DNA of 64,000 nucleotides from Bacillota bacterium. Lineage in GTDB: Bacteria; Bacillota; Clostridia; Oscillospirales; Oscillospiraceae. Below are positions 16,486-24,376 of the stretch, one piece after another. Position 1 is the stretch's first letter, and each line of letters begins with the position of its first letter. Below the pieces are notes generated by a model. The model was not told the origin of the DNA and ran no database searches. It saw nothing but the letters and a program-made list of their open reading frames with translations. The stretch covers positions 36,420 to 100,419 of the forward strand of contig JAQYLT010000049.1 in the NCBI GenBank assembly GCA_028719885.1, written 5' to 3'. Made by a program: the position numbers and the translations under genes.

Positions 16486-18006
16486 TTGATCATACTGCTC
16501 ACCCTGGGCATTCCGGCGCTGCAAAGGGCCATGGACCCCTTTGGCGGACGGATGGCGGAAAACGTCCGTGTCTGCGGCGTTTCCCTGGGCGGCCTGACCA
16601 AGGGAGAAGCGGATGCTCTGCTTCGGGATACCTGGCAGGACATTGATCTTTCCCTGCCCATGAAATCCCTGCGGCTGACCCCGGAGGAATCCGGCCTGAA
16701 GCTGAATACCAAGGAGCTGCTGAGGCAGGCTTACGCCATCGGCCGGAGCGAGGAAGGCCCCACGGAGCTGACCCTGGCTCCCTACCTGACGTTGGACGAG
16801 GCTGCCATCCGCACCGTTCTGGAAGCGGCGGCCCAGGAGCTCTCCCAGTCCTACATCCCCAGCGCCTACTTCCTGGAGGGGGAAATCCCCGATCTGTCGG
16901 AGGAAAGCTTTCAGCCGGAGGTCACTCCCCTGCCCACCCTGGTGGTGCAAACCGGCATCCCCGCCTACCAGCTGGATGTGGATGCCGCCTGGGAGATCAT
17001 CCGGCAAAGCACCGCCGCCGGGAAATTTGAAATTGACCTGACGGAGGCGGCAGCGCCCTTAGAGGCAGAGGCCCTGGACGCCGGCGGGATTCTGGAAGCA
17101 ATCGCCATTTCGGCGGTGGATGCCAGGATGGACCTGGAAACGCTGCAGCCCATCCCCGGCTCCTTTGGTCTGGGCTTTGACCAGCGGGAGCTGAGCAGAA
17201 AGCTGAAAAAAGCCCAGCCCGGTGAGGAATTCCGGATTTCGCTGCAGGCCACCGCCCCGGAAATTATGGGCCGGGAGGTGTATTTCCAGGATGAGCTGGG
17301 CTTCTGTCAGACCCCCCACGGGGACAACAAGCAGCGCTGCACCAACCTGGCTCTGGCCTGTCAGGCTTTAAACGGCGTGGTATTGGAGCCGGGGGAAACC
17401 CTGTCCTACAACGCGACCCTGGGCCAGCGCACCAAAGAAGCCGGATACCAGGACGCCCCTGCCTATTCCGGCACGGATTTGATCAACACCCTGGGCGGCG
17501 GCATCTGCCAGGTGTCCTCCACGCTGTATCTCTGCTCCCTGTACGCGGAGCTGGAAACCGTGGAGCGGGTGAGCCACGGGTATCCCTCCAGCTACATGCC
17601 CGTGGGTCTGGACGCCACCGTCAGCTGGGGCACACCGGATTTGAAGATCAAAAACAACTCTTCCCTGCCGGTGAAAATCATCGCCGAGGACCAGGAGGGC
17701 TTTGTCCGGGTGTGGATTATGGGCACGGAGACCAGGGACTACTATGTCCGCATGGGCTACAGCGGTTCCACCGACCGCTACGCCAGGAGCTACGTCTGCA
17801 AATACGACCGGCTGACCCATGAGCTGATTTCCCGGGAGGACCATCTGTTCTCCGCCTATCTGACGGAGGATGTATCCGCCAAGGGTGAAATCGGCAGCCA
17901 GGAGGCCTACGTGGGCGGCGTGGTGCGGGAGATGCCCCCCTGCTCCCCCACCCCGGAAACCCTGGAGGCAAGCCTGAATTATCAGGAGCCAAATACAAGA
18001 GGATAA
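16486..18006 (+). CDS. VanW family protein with peptidoglycan-binding-like domain
   Basis: A secreted or membrane-anchored protein of about 506 residues. A hydrophobic helix near the start is followed by a YoaR-type putative peptidoglycan-binding region (VCGVSLGGLTKGEADALL onwards) and a C-terminal VanW domain with SYNATLGQRT, GGGICQVSSTLY and SYMPVGLDATVSWGTPDLKI. The start is uncertain. No ATG, GTG or TTG is in frame between the DUF89 stop and the TTG at 16486, yet the hydrophobic helix clearly begins upstream (near 16453), and an ATT at 16408 sits beside GGAGGGG and overlaps the DUF89 stop. The true product may therefore be about 26 residues longer. A terminator follows. Confidence 0.88.
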   Translation: MIILLTLGIPALQRAMDPFGGRMAENVRVCGVSLGGLTKGEADALLRDTWQDIDLSLPMKSLRLTPEESGLKLNTKELLRQAYAIGRSEEGPTELTLAPYLTLDEAAIRTVLEAAAQELSQSYIPSAYFLEGEIPDLSEESFQPEVTPLPTLVVQTGIPAYQLDVDAAWEIIRQSTAAGKFEIDLTEAAAPLEAEALDAGGILEAIAISAVDARMDLETLQPIPGSFGLGFDQRELSRKLKKAQPGEEFRISLQATAPEIMGREVYFQDELGFCQTPHGDNKQRCTNLALACQALNGVVLEPGETLSYNATLGQRTKEAGYQDAPAYSGTDLINTLGGGICQVSSTLYLCSLYAELETVERVSHGYPSSYMPVGLDATVSWGTPDLKIKNNSSLPVKIIAEDQEGFVRVWIMGTETRDYYVRMGYSGSTDRYARSYVCKYDRLTHELISREDHLFSAYLTEDVSAKGEIGSQEAYVGGVVREMPPCSPTPETLEASLNYQEPNTRG

Positions 18007-18012
18007 TTTTTT

Positions 18013-18048
18013 CCGCCCCCGTTTCAAAAGAATGAGGGCGGATTTTTT
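18013..18048 (+). terminator. Terminator of the murI-VanW run
   Basis: CCGCCC (18013-18018) pairs with GGGCGG (18036-18041), followed by ATTTTTT. Confidence 0.8.
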
Positions 18049-18081
18049 GCCTTTTTTGTGCTTTTTGTCCTGTGTGCACCT

Positions 18082-18433
18082 AAATTGGAATCTTGCGGAA
18101 CGATTCGTAGGGAATGCATTTATGCATTCCGCCTGGGTAATGGTTTTGCGCCGGTGCGTTGAATGGGAAACTGTTGATTCTTTTCGTAGGGAACGGATTT
18201 ATCCGTTCCGCAAGGTTCAACAACCACCAGGGTTCGCCAACTCATAAAACGACAGTTTTTGCGTAGGGAATGCATTCATGCATTCCGCCTCGGCACCATT
18301 TTTATCGAGGTATGTTAAATGGATAATTGTTGTAAAAATTGGAACCCGATACCAACCAACGAACCATGGATGTTAACCAACATTTCGGAACGGATAAATC
18401 CGTTCCCTACGAAGCATCCTGACAAATTCCAAT
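18082..18433. repeat. Hairpin-unit repeat element F
   Basis: The largest array. Ends AAATTGGAATCTTG (18082-18095) and CAAATTCCAAT (18423-18433). Three units in one orientation at 18106-18131 (arm GGAATGCAT), 18185-18210 (GGAACGGAT) and 18262-18287 (GGAATGCAT, loop TC) face one inverted unit at 18386-18411 (GGAACGGAT). It fills the gap between two convergent genes. Confidence 0.87.
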
Positions 18434-18456
18434 CTCCCGAATACAGCAGTCCGAAA

Positions 18457-19584
18457 TCACAGTTTCTCAATAAATGCCTCCAGGCGATCCAATCCCTTTT
18501 TCAGCTCTTCATCGCTGTAGCAGTAGGAAAGCCGCAGATACCCCTCCACGCCGAAGCAGCTTCCGGGGACGGCCGCCAGCTTCCCCTCCCGAATCAGGCG
18601 GGTGCAGAATTCGTCGGAGCTCATGCCGAATTTCCGGATGTCCACAAAGACATAGAACGCCCCCTCCGGCTCCGGAAAGTCCAGGTTCATCTGTCTCAGT
18701 CTCTGGGTTACATCATCCCGGCGGCGGCGGTAGATTTCCCGCATGGGGGTGGTGTCCTCTTTCAGCGCGGCCACACCCGCCTCCTGGAGGAAGGTGGGCA
18801 CGGCGGCAATGGTGAGCGCGCTGAGCAGCAGCAGCCGGTCCATCACATATTCCGGGCACACCAGATAGCCCAGACGCCAGCCGGTCATGGCATAGGGCTT
18901 GGAAAAGCTCTGGCAGAGGATCAGCTGCTGCTTCAATTCCTCATCCAGGCACAAATCCGGGCAGGGTCCGTAGCTGAGGAGACTGTACACATTGTCGCTG
19001 ATGACAAAGATGGGCTTTCCCAACACCGCTTCTTTCACGGCGGCCAGGCTTTCTTCATTCAGCACCACGCCGGTGGGATTGTTGGGGGAATTCAGGACGA
19101 TGGCCTTGGTTTTGGGGGTAATCAGGCTGTTCAGCATTTGGCAGTTGATCTGGAAGCCGGTTTTGCTCACATCCAGCGGCACCACCTTTCCCCCGGCTAC
19201 GGTGATAATAGTCTCGTACAGGGAGAAGGCCGGCACCGGGACGATCACCTCTTCCCCCGGGTTCAGCACCCCCAGCAATGCGGTGAACAGCGCCTGGGAG
19301 GAGCCCACGGTGATGAGCACCTGCTCCGCAAGAGTAGGATTGCCTCTTCCCGTCTCATAATCCGCCACCGCCTGCCGCAGGGCGGGGATGCCCTGGTTGG
19401 GGGCATAGTGGGTGTGGCCCTGGTTCAGGGCGGCCCAGGCGGCATTCTTGATGGGCTGGGGGGTATCCAGGTCCGGTTCCCCGATGGTGAGCATGGCACA
19501 GTCCGGAATCTCCCGGGCCATGTTGGTATACACCCGGATGCCGCTGCGTTTCAGGGTTGATAAATTGGAATTCAAAGGAATCAT
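18457..19584 (-). CDS. Class I/II aminotransferase, probable N-acetyl-LL-diaminopimelate aminotransferase
   Basis: A 375-residue fold-type I PLP enzyme. Visible are GEPDLDTP, the SSQALFTALLGVLNPG segment, NSPNNPTG and the PLP lysine in SFSKPYAMTGWRLGY. Its ATG overlaps the stop of the M20 deacetylase (ATGA), and dapH lies divergently next door. Together they make the acetylase branch of lysine and diaminopimelate synthesis: DapH acetylates tetrahydrodipicolinate, this enzyme would transaminate it, and the deacetylase removes the acetyl group. Sequence alone would only say aminotransferase; the specific role rests on context. Confidence 0.87.
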   Translation of the reverse strand: MIPLNSNLSTLKRSGIRVYTNMAREIPDCAMLTIGEPDLDTPQPIKNAAWAALNQGHTHYAPNQGIPALRQAVADYETGRGNPTLAEQVLITVGSSQALFTALLGVLNPGEEVIVPVPAFSLYETIITVAGGKVVPLDVSKTGFQINCQMLNSLITPKTKAIVLNSPNNPTGVVLNEESLAAVKEAVLGKPIFVISDNVYSLLSYGPCPDLCLDEELKQQLILCQSFSKPYAMTGWRLGYLVCPEYVMDRLLLLSALTIAAVPTFLQEAGVAALKEDTTPMREIYRRRRDDVTQRLRQMNLDFPEPEGAFYVFVDIRKFGMSSDEFCTRLIREGKLAAVPGSCFGVEGYLRLSYCYSDEELKKGLDRLEAFIEKL

Positions 19585-20669
19585 TGAAAATGCTCCGCCA
19601 GATGTTCGAAGAAATCGGCGCCTTTCGTCAGAATGGATTCGTTGAAATTGAAATTGTCCGCGTGGAGGGCGGGCACATCCCCCAGCCCCAGGAAGAAGAA
19701 CATCCCCGGCAGGCTGCGCTGATACCAGGAGAAATCCTCGGTGGTCATGGCGGGCTTCGGGAGCTCCAGGAAATCCGTGCACCGGCGGACCCGGTGGTAC
19801 AGCTCGGCGGGATTCAGCACCGCAGGATAGCCGTCGTTCATGTCCACCTGGACGGTGCAGCCGGTTTCCGCCTCCACCGAGGCGGCAATGTCCAGAAGCT
19901 GCTGACGCATTCCATAGAAAATTTCGTCCTGGAAAGCCCGCAGGCTTCCCTCCATATGGGTGTGGGCGGACAGGGCGTTGCACACCCGGCCGCTTTCAAA
20001 TTTTCCGAATTTCAGCAGCCGGAACACCCCGGCCGGCATATTGGCCTCCATTTCCATGGCCCGGGAATAGAATTTCACCCCGGCCGCCAGGGCATCCAGG
20101 CCCTCCTCCGCCCGGGCGATGTGGGCCGCCCGGCCCAATACATCCACCTTCACCTCGCAGGAGCGGGCCATCAGCTCCTCTTTCCGGCTGGCAATGACGC
20201 CCTCCGGCAGACCCGGCCACAGGTGCAGGCCGAAAATAGCTTTCACATGGTATTCTTCAAAAATGCCGGTGCCGCAGAGCTCCCGGGCGCCGCCGGTGGT
20301 TTCCTCGGCAGGCTGGAATACAATCAGGATATTGTGGGGCAGTTCGGTTTTTCTGCTCACACGCCGGGCCAGCTCCAGGGCAATGGCCATGTGGCCGTCA
20401 TGGCCGCAGGCGTGCATCTTTCCCGGATGGCAGGAGGCGTATTTCGCGCCTGTTTGCTCCTGGATGGGCAGTGCGTCCGCATCCGCCCGGAAAGCCAGGG
20501 TCTGCGTCCGGCCAAAGTCAAAATACGCGCACAGCGCCCCCTCCATGGGGGAAAACACCCGGCAATTCAAGCCGTCCAGGGCACCCTGCAGATAGGAGAT
20601 GGTTTCCGGCAGATTCCGGTCCAGCTCCGGAATCCGGTGCAGCGCCCGGCGGTCCTCAATGATTTTCAT
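19581..20669 (-). CDS. M20 family amidohydrolase, probable N-acetyldiaminopimelate deacetylase
   Basis: A 362-residue zinc or manganese peptidase-like amidohydrolase. Metal ligands are seen in KMHACGHDGH (residues 85-93) and EETTGGA, with the dimerisation domain in the middle and MTTEDFSWY near the end. This pattern is that of the deacetylase of the acetyl-DAP lysine pathway and of related aminoacylases. The ATG at 20669 follows GAGGTG; an upstream in-frame start would overlap the promoter. It is transcribed from a consensus promoter with the aminotransferase behind it. Confidence 0.88.
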   Translation of the reverse strand: MKIIEDRRALHRIPELDRNLPETISYLQGALDGLNCRVFSPMEGALCAYFDFGRTQTLAFRADADALPIQEQTGAKYASCHPGKMHACGHDGHMAIALELARRVSRKTELPHNILIVFQPAEETTGGARELCGTGIFEEYHVKAIFGLHLWPGLPEGVIASRKEELMARSCEVKVDVLGRAAHIARAEEGLDALAAGVKFYSRAMEMEANMPAGVFRLLKFGKFESGRVCNALSAHTHMEGSLRAFQDEIFYGMRQQLLDIAASVEAETGCTVQVDMNDGYPAVLNPAELYHRVRRCTDFLELPKPAMTTEDFSWYQRSLPGMFFFLGLGDVPALHADNFNFNESILTKGADFFEHLAEHFQ

Positions 20670-20699
20670 GGTAACACCTCGGGATAGGGATTTAAAGAG

Positions 20700-20728
20700 A
20701 TTATACGCCAATTTGCCGCCGGTGTCAA
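20700..20728 (-). promoter_or_regulatory. Promoter of the deacetylase-aminotransferase operon
   Basis: Minus strand TTGACA (20723-20728), 17-bp spacer, TATAAT (20700-20705), both perfect consensus. Confidence 0.85.
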
Positions 20729-20735
20729 TTTACCC

Positions 20736-20764
20736 TTGCGTTTTTACCCAATTGATGATACCAT
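20736..20764 (+). promoter_or_regulatory. dapH promoter
   Basis: TTGCGT (20736-20741), 17-bp spacer, TACCAT (20759-20764). It lies back to back with the deacetylase promoter. Confidence 0.55.
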
Positions 20765-20797
20765 TATTCCATCCAAGAAAGAAAGAGGAGTCATTCC

Positions 20798-21490
20798 ATG
20801 AATGCCCAGGAAATCATCGACTATATCCGCACCTCCGAAAAGAAAACCCCGGTGAAAGTCTACGTTTGGGAGGAGAAACCCGTGGAGTTTCCCAACTGCC
20901 ATGTTTTCCCCGCCGCCGACGGCTGCAAAATCGTCTTCGGTGACTGGAAGGACGTTGCCCCGGTGCTGGAAGCCAATCAGTTCCGCCACCTGGAAATCGA
21001 AAACAACTGCCGCAATTCCGCCATTCCCATGCTGGACCTGAAAAACATCCCCGCCCGGATTGAGCCCGGCGCCATCATTCGGGAGCAGGTGGAAATCGGC
21101 AAAAACGCCGTGATTATGATGGGCGCCATTCTGAACATCGGTGCCATCGTCGGCGAAGGCACCATGATCGACATGGGCGCTGTGCTGGGCGGCCGGGCCA
21201 CCGTGGGCAAGAATTGCCACATCGGCGCGGGCACCGTGCTGGCCGGCGTGGTGGAGCCCGCCTCCGCCACCCCCGTGATCGTGGAGGACAATGTGCTCAT
21301 CGGCGCCAACGCGGTGGTGATTGAGGGCTGCCGCATCGGCCACGACGCGGTGGTTGCCGCCGGAGCGGTGGTCATCAACGATGTGGAGCCCGGCACCGTG
21401 GTAGCAGGCTGCCCCGCCCGGGTAATCAAGGTCAAGGACCAGCAGACCGCCTCCAAAACCGCCCTCATCGATGCCCTGCGTACCCTCTGA
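20798..21490 (+). CDS. dapH: 2,3,4,5-tetrahydropyridine-2,6-dicarboxylate N-acetyltransferase
   Basis: A 230-residue acyltransferase that N-acetylates tetrahydrodipicolinate in lysine and peptidoglycan precursor synthesis. The N-terminal domain (residues 1-85) includes [18 protein letters not shown] and [21 protein letters not shown] left-handed beta-helix of hexapeptide repeats follows (about 90-205: [19 protein letters not shown] and so on). AGAGGAG precedes the ATG. It is divergent from the two other genes of the same branch, and it ends at a terminator. Confidence 0.96.
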   Translation: MNAQEIIDYIRTSEKKTPVKVYVWEEKPVEFPNCHVFPAADGCKIVFGDWKDVAPVLEANQFRHLEIENNCRNSAIPMLDLKNIPARIEPGAIIREQVEIGKNAVIMMGAILNIGAIVGEGTMIDMGAVLGGRATVGKNCHIGAGTVLAGVVEPASATPVIVEDNVLIGANAVVIEGCRIGHDAVVAAGAVVINDVEPGTVVAGCPARVIKVKDQQTASKTALIDALRTL

Positions 21491-21494
21491 TCAG

Positions 21495-21530
21495 AATCCC
21501 CTGCTTCCAAGCCGGAGGCAGGGGATTTTC
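21495..21530 (+). terminator. dapH terminator
   Basis: AATCCCCTGC (21495-21504) pairs with GCAGGGGATT (21518-21527), followed by TTC. Confidence 0.8.
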
Positions 21531-21628
21531 GTCTTTGCGGCAGGGCTGCACATTTTCCGTCCTGGGGAATAACATGGAATGAGCGTCAAAGCTCAAGAAA
21601 ATCCTGTAAAACAATCGGAGGGAAACTT

Positions 21629-21793
21629 ATGTGCGGTAATAACGGATGCTTCGGCGGCGGCAACATTTGGTGGATCATCATCCTGATCCTGCTGTTCTGC
21701 AACTGCGGCTGGGGCGGCAGCATGAACTGGGGCGGCAACGGCTGCTGCAACAACTGCTGCGACAACAACAACTGCGGCTGCGGCTGTAACTAA
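21629..21793 (+). CDS. Cys/Gly/Asn-rich micropeptide with one membrane segment
   Basis: A 54-residue peptide found by reading the gap after dapH. It starts MCGNNGCFGGGN, has a short hydrophobic helix WWIIILILLFC (residues 14-24), and ends in a tail of Gly, Asn and Cys pairs (CCNNCC...CGCGCN). Eleven cysteines are present. A good GGAGGG site stands 9 bases before the ATG, and a strong terminator follows, which supports a real gene. Similar tiny Cys-rich proteins occur in gut clostridia as hypothetical or chorion-like proteins; their role is unknown. Metal binding or a spore or envelope role would fit but is not shown. Confidence 0.75.
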   Translation: MCGNNGCFGGGNIWWIIILILLFCNCGWGGSMNWGGNGCCNNCCDNNNCGCGCN

Positions 21794-21805
21794 CCCATAG
21801 CCTGA

Positions 21806-21835
21806 CCCGCCGGATGCCCTCCGGCGGGCCTTTTT
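21806..21835 (+). terminator. Micropeptide gene terminator
   Basis: CCCGCCGG (21806-21813) pairs with CCGGCGGG (21821-21828), followed by CCTTTTTC. Confidence 0.88.
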
Positions 21836-21846
21836 CATAAAAAATA

Positions 21847-21881
21847 TCCTTCCGCTCGAATGAACGGAAGGACATTTTTTG
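21847..21881 (-). terminator. Bidirectional terminator
   Basis: TCCTTCCG (21847-21854) pairs with CGGAAGGA (21865-21872). It has T-runs on both sides (TATTTTTT on the minus strand, CATTTTTTG on the plus strand), so it can end the secreted-protein gene at 21910 as well as plus-strand readthrough. Confidence 0.8.
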
Positions 21882-21909
21882 TCTCATGTCAGTGGCAATA
21901 GGAAATCTA

Positions 21910-22503
21910 TTACCAAGCCAGGCACACGACGTAGGCACCGTTGCCAGTCAGGGTTGCATCGCAAACCTCGTCAGCAGCGTAACCAGCGACGGTCCAGGTC
22001 TCCTCGCCTTCTGCACGGAACAGAATGACGGTGGCGTGAGCGGGGTGCTTGTCGGGAGCGCAGGGCCACAGCTTGACGGAGATGTCAACACAGCCCTCAG
22101 CTTCCTCGATGTTTCTCTGACGGAAAACGGTCAGGTTCTCGATTCTCTCGTCAGCATCGACAACAGCCTGAAGCTCAGCGGCAGTGATGGCCTGAGCGCA
22201 AGAGGTCAGGGTCTGCTTGGCTCCCTCGGTGATGCTCAGAACCTTAACGTCGTTCAGAGCGGTGTTGCCCATGGGGACCCAGCCAGTGCCGTCAACCCAC
22301 TCGAGCATTACCAACGCATCCGTGTCGGGCAGTGCGGGCCAGGTGGAAGAAACACCGGTCACGACCCCATCGGGGTTCTCACTCCACAGATAGTTGTAGA
22401 ATGCATCATCAGAGTGATCGTGAGGCACGACATCAGCGGAAGCAGTAATCGCCAGAGCAGCGAACAGAGCAACCACCAGAACCAGAGAAATTACTTTCTT
22501 CAT
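21910..22503 (-). CDS. Secreted protein, paralog group member 1
   Basis: A 197-residue protein with a clear signal peptide (MKKVISLVLVVALFAALAITASA, cleavage likely after ASA). The C-terminal half carries a pattern shared with two neighbours: LTVFRQRN...DISVKLW, a short middle, VILFRAEGEETWTVAG, and a final GNGAYVVCLAW. That is a small all-beta domain by appearance, with repeated aromatic positions and a closing W. The N-terminal half is extra in this member and His/Asp-containing (VVPHDHSDDAFYNYLW). AAAGGAGG precedes the ATG. I do not recognise the family. Confidence 0.75.
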   Translation of the reverse strand: MKKVISLVLVVALFAALAITASADVVPHDHSDDAFYNYLWSENPDGVVTGVSSTWPALPDTDALVMLEWVDGTGWVPMGNTALNDVKVLSITEGAKQTLTSCAQAITAAELQAVVDADERIENLTVFRQRNIEEAEGCVDISVKLWPCAPDKHPAHATVILFRAEGEETWTVAGYAADEVCDATLTGNGAYVVCLAW

Positions 22504-22603
22504 TGTTAAGTATCCTCCTTTCCCGAATATTTATTTAACAGCCGAAGCTGCTAAATACATCATAAGGGGTTTCCTGTACGGAAAGCATCAGTGGGCGAAT
22601 GGA

Positions 22604-22879
22604 TCAGCAATGGATTTGTGTTTTCTTGCGCTTGTCTTCTTTTCGTTTGGAATGCTGCTCCTCTTCCACTTCTGTTTTATTCGGCAGGCGGACAAGAATC
22701 TCATCCAGGTCACAGTCCAAAGCCTCGCAAATCAAATCCAAGTGCTCCAGGCTCACCCGTCCGCACAATTCATGATACAACTCGTTAATGGTTGTAGGAC
22801 GGATTCCCGTCCGCCTTGCAAGGTCAGCCTGAGTCACTCTCAGCTCACCAAGCTTTCGTGATAACATTATTTTTATCAT
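22604..22879 (-). CDS. XRE-family small transcription regulator
   Basis: A 91-residue protein with a helix-turn-helix near residues 14-40 (VTQADLARRTGIRPTTINELYH) followed by the usual dimerisation helices ICEALDCDLDEILV and a charged tail. AGAGGCGG precedes the ATG at 22879; an ATG four codons later is an alternative. It is flanked by secreted-protein genes on the same strand but separated from the one upstream by a terminator. It may regulate that group, but nothing in the sequence proves it. Confidence 0.85.
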   Translation of the reverse strand: MIKIMLSRKLGELRVTQADLARRTGIRPTTINELYHELCGRVSLEHLDLICEALDCDLDEILVRLPNKTEVEEEQHSKRKEDKRKKTQIHC

Positions 22880-22963
22880 ATACAGCCGCCTCTTTTCCAG
22901 ATTTTACCAGATTTATATGAATTTGTCTTCGTTTTGTTAGAATATCACGAAATCCGTTATAAA

Positions 22964-22998
22964 AATGCCGCAGAGACCCATTGGGCCTCTGCGGCATT
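22964..22998 (-). terminator. Terminator between secreted protein and XRE gene
   Basis: AATGCCGCAGAG (22964-22975) pairs with CTCTGCGGCATT (22987-22998), followed on the minus strand by TTTTATAAC. Confidence 0.88.
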
Positions 22999-23082
22999 AG
23001 AATGAAGAAGAATATTGAAAAAAAACGAAAACCGGCAGAAATTGCTGGGGGTGAAATCTTGAAAAACGGCAAAATTGAATGG

Positions 23083-23625
23083 TCAGCTCTGGCTGCGAAT
23101 GGTAGCAATACACACATAGATAAGGTCATCCAGCTTTTCAGAATTGGTGCGGAACACGAATTCCAGGAACTGTCCGTCCGGCTCTGTCGTGGCAGCAATC
23201 CGGCAAATGGTCCCATCCTTTTGGGGCTCATCATAAATCACGGTGTCCACGCCGTTGACTTCCTCCATGCGGGGATCGCGGACACCGTTTTCCGTGACGG
23301 CATCCAGATATTCCTCCAGACTGATGCCGTCGTAATCCAGATAGGCCACACTGAGCATAAAATCTCCTGAAAGATAGCAGGCCAGATAGCCAGCTTCCTT
23401 GGCTTCCTCGGTGAGCTCCATGCGGGTCAGCCCGGCAGGCAGCCAGAATTTCCGCTGGGCCACGGAGCAGGAGATTCCCTCCCACCCTGCCGCCGCGATA
23501 ACCTCCTTGGCGCTTTCGTAGGTGTAATCGGCCAGTTCCACTTCCTCCTCTTCCGCTGCGAAAGCGGCAGGCGAAAGGGGCAGGCACAGAACCAGGGCAA
23601 AAAACAGAGCCAGTACTTTTTTCAT
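23083..23625 (-). CDS. Secreted protein, function unknown
   Basis: A 180-residue protein with a signal peptide (MKKVLALFFALVLCLPLSPAAFA, then an acidic EEEEVELADYTYE). It contains WLPAGLTRMELTEEAKEAGYLACY and DGISLEEYLDAVTENGV. This resembles exported Firmicute proteins in which a short alpha/beta domain measures or binds something outside the cell, but I do not know the family. It is not obviously related to the three paralogs around it. GGAGGG precedes the ATG and a terminator follows. Confidence 0.72.
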   Translation of the reverse strand: MKKVLALFFALVLCLPLSPAAFAAEEEEVELADYTYESAKEVIAAAGWEGISCSVAQRKFWLPAGLTRMELTEEAKEAGYLACYLSGDFMLSVAYLDYDGISLEEYLDAVTENGVRDPRMEEVNGVDTVIYDEPQKDGTICRIAATTEPDGQFLEFVFRTNSEKLDDLIYVCIATIRSQS

Positions 23626-23697
23626 CTTTATCCCTCCGATATTATTTTAGAGGCGGCGGTATAAGATTTTTTAATATGTACTTCTCCCTAAGGAAAA

Positions 23698-23722
23698 GCT
23701 GTGGCCAAAACCCGGCCACAGC
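23698..23722 (-). terminator. Terminator of secreted paralog 2
   Basis: GCTGTGGCC (23698-23706) pairs with GGCCACAGC (23714-23722), followed on the minus strand by TTTTCCTT. Confidence 0.85.
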
Positions 23723-23737
23723 CGCTATTGGATTGAT

Positions 23738-24163
23738 TTACCAGCCAACCACAATGGCATAGGTGCCGGAAGCTTCAAACTCGCCCTCGATCACGCCCCC
23801 CAGGTTGCAGGAAAGCAGCTCCCAGCTCTCTGCATCCTCCGCCAGGAAGAACAGACCGATGGTGCGCTTCACCGTGGACCAAACCTTAAAGGTGGCGTAG
23901 CCGTCCTCTTCCTCGCAGGTAAGCGTTCCGGTCTGGAGCACGGTGATCCGCTCCGGGTCCAGCTTGCATTCCTCGGGAATCAGCTCGGCGCCCTCTTCAA
24001 TGGCATCCGCCAGCTCCTCCGGCTTGACTCCCTGCTTTGCCCGTTCTATGGAAACACCTGGGGTGGACATCAGCAGGTCGATCTGCACATCGGCAAAGGC
24101 GGGGATGGCAAACACCGCCGCAAGCATCACGGCAGTGAGCATCAAAGCAAACAATCTCTTCAT
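23738..24163 (-). CDS. Secreted protein, paralog group member 2
   Basis: A 141-residue protein with a signal peptide (MKRLFALMLTAVMLAAVFAIPAFA). After a helical segment (ERAKQGVKPEELADAIEEG) it shows the shared domain: ITVLQTGTLT, ATFKVWSTVKRTIGLFFLAEDAESWELLS, and a final ASGTYAIVVGW. Compared with members 1 and 3 it keeps the strand spacing and the terminal W but lacks the RQR motif. AGGAGG precedes the ATG at 24163; an earlier in-frame ATG lacks a site. It has a perfect-consensus promoter and its own terminator, so it is monocistronic. Confidence 0.75.
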   Translation of the reverse strand: MKRLFALMLTAVMLAAVFAIPAFADVQIDLLMSTPGVSIERAKQGVKPEELADAIEEGAELIPEECKLDPERITVLQTGTLTCEEEDGYATFKVWSTVKRTIGLFFLAEDAESWELLSCNLGGVIEGEFEASGTYAIVVGW

Positions 24164-24224
24164 GAATGATTCCTCCTGACAGTGGGGTGGCAAGGGTACA
24201 TATCTCGATTTATGATCACATGCT

Positions 24225-24266
24225 TATCGGCTTGACTCAGCTTGTTGTCAAATTGGAATTTGCCGA
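24225..24266. repeat. Solo end of the hairpin-unit element family
   Basis: Contains AAATTGGAATTTG (24250-24262) and, to its left, ATCGGCTTGACTCAGCTTGTTGTC. This matches, inverted, the right outer end of element B (2327-2365) over more than 30 bases. No hairpin unit is present. It lies in the 5' leader of secreted paralog 2. Confidence 0.7.
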
Positions 24267-24285
24267 GGCAAACCAATATGCACCT

Positions 24286-24314
24286 ATTATAAAATCCGAT
24301 TCTTTCCTTGTCAA
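24286..24314 (-). promoter_or_regulatory. Promoter of secreted paralog 2
   Basis: Minus strand TTGACA (24309-24314), 17-bp spacer, TATAAT (24286-24291), both perfect. Confidence 0.85.
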
Positions 24315-24376
24315 GGATTTTTGCCGGAAGTACAGGGAAATTTCCCGACGGAATTTGTGCGTTTTTTACAAACTCC

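Noticed and set aside
19561..19584. AAATTGGAATTCAAA at the start of the aminotransferase gene as another element end
   Set aside because: It is coding sequence (MIPLNSNL region), has no unit nearby, and the match is partial.
22981..23370. Plus-strand open frame opposite the secreted protein at 23083
   Set aside because: It begins inside a minus-strand terminator hairpin and has no ribosome site; the minus-strand gene has a signal peptide and GGAGGG.
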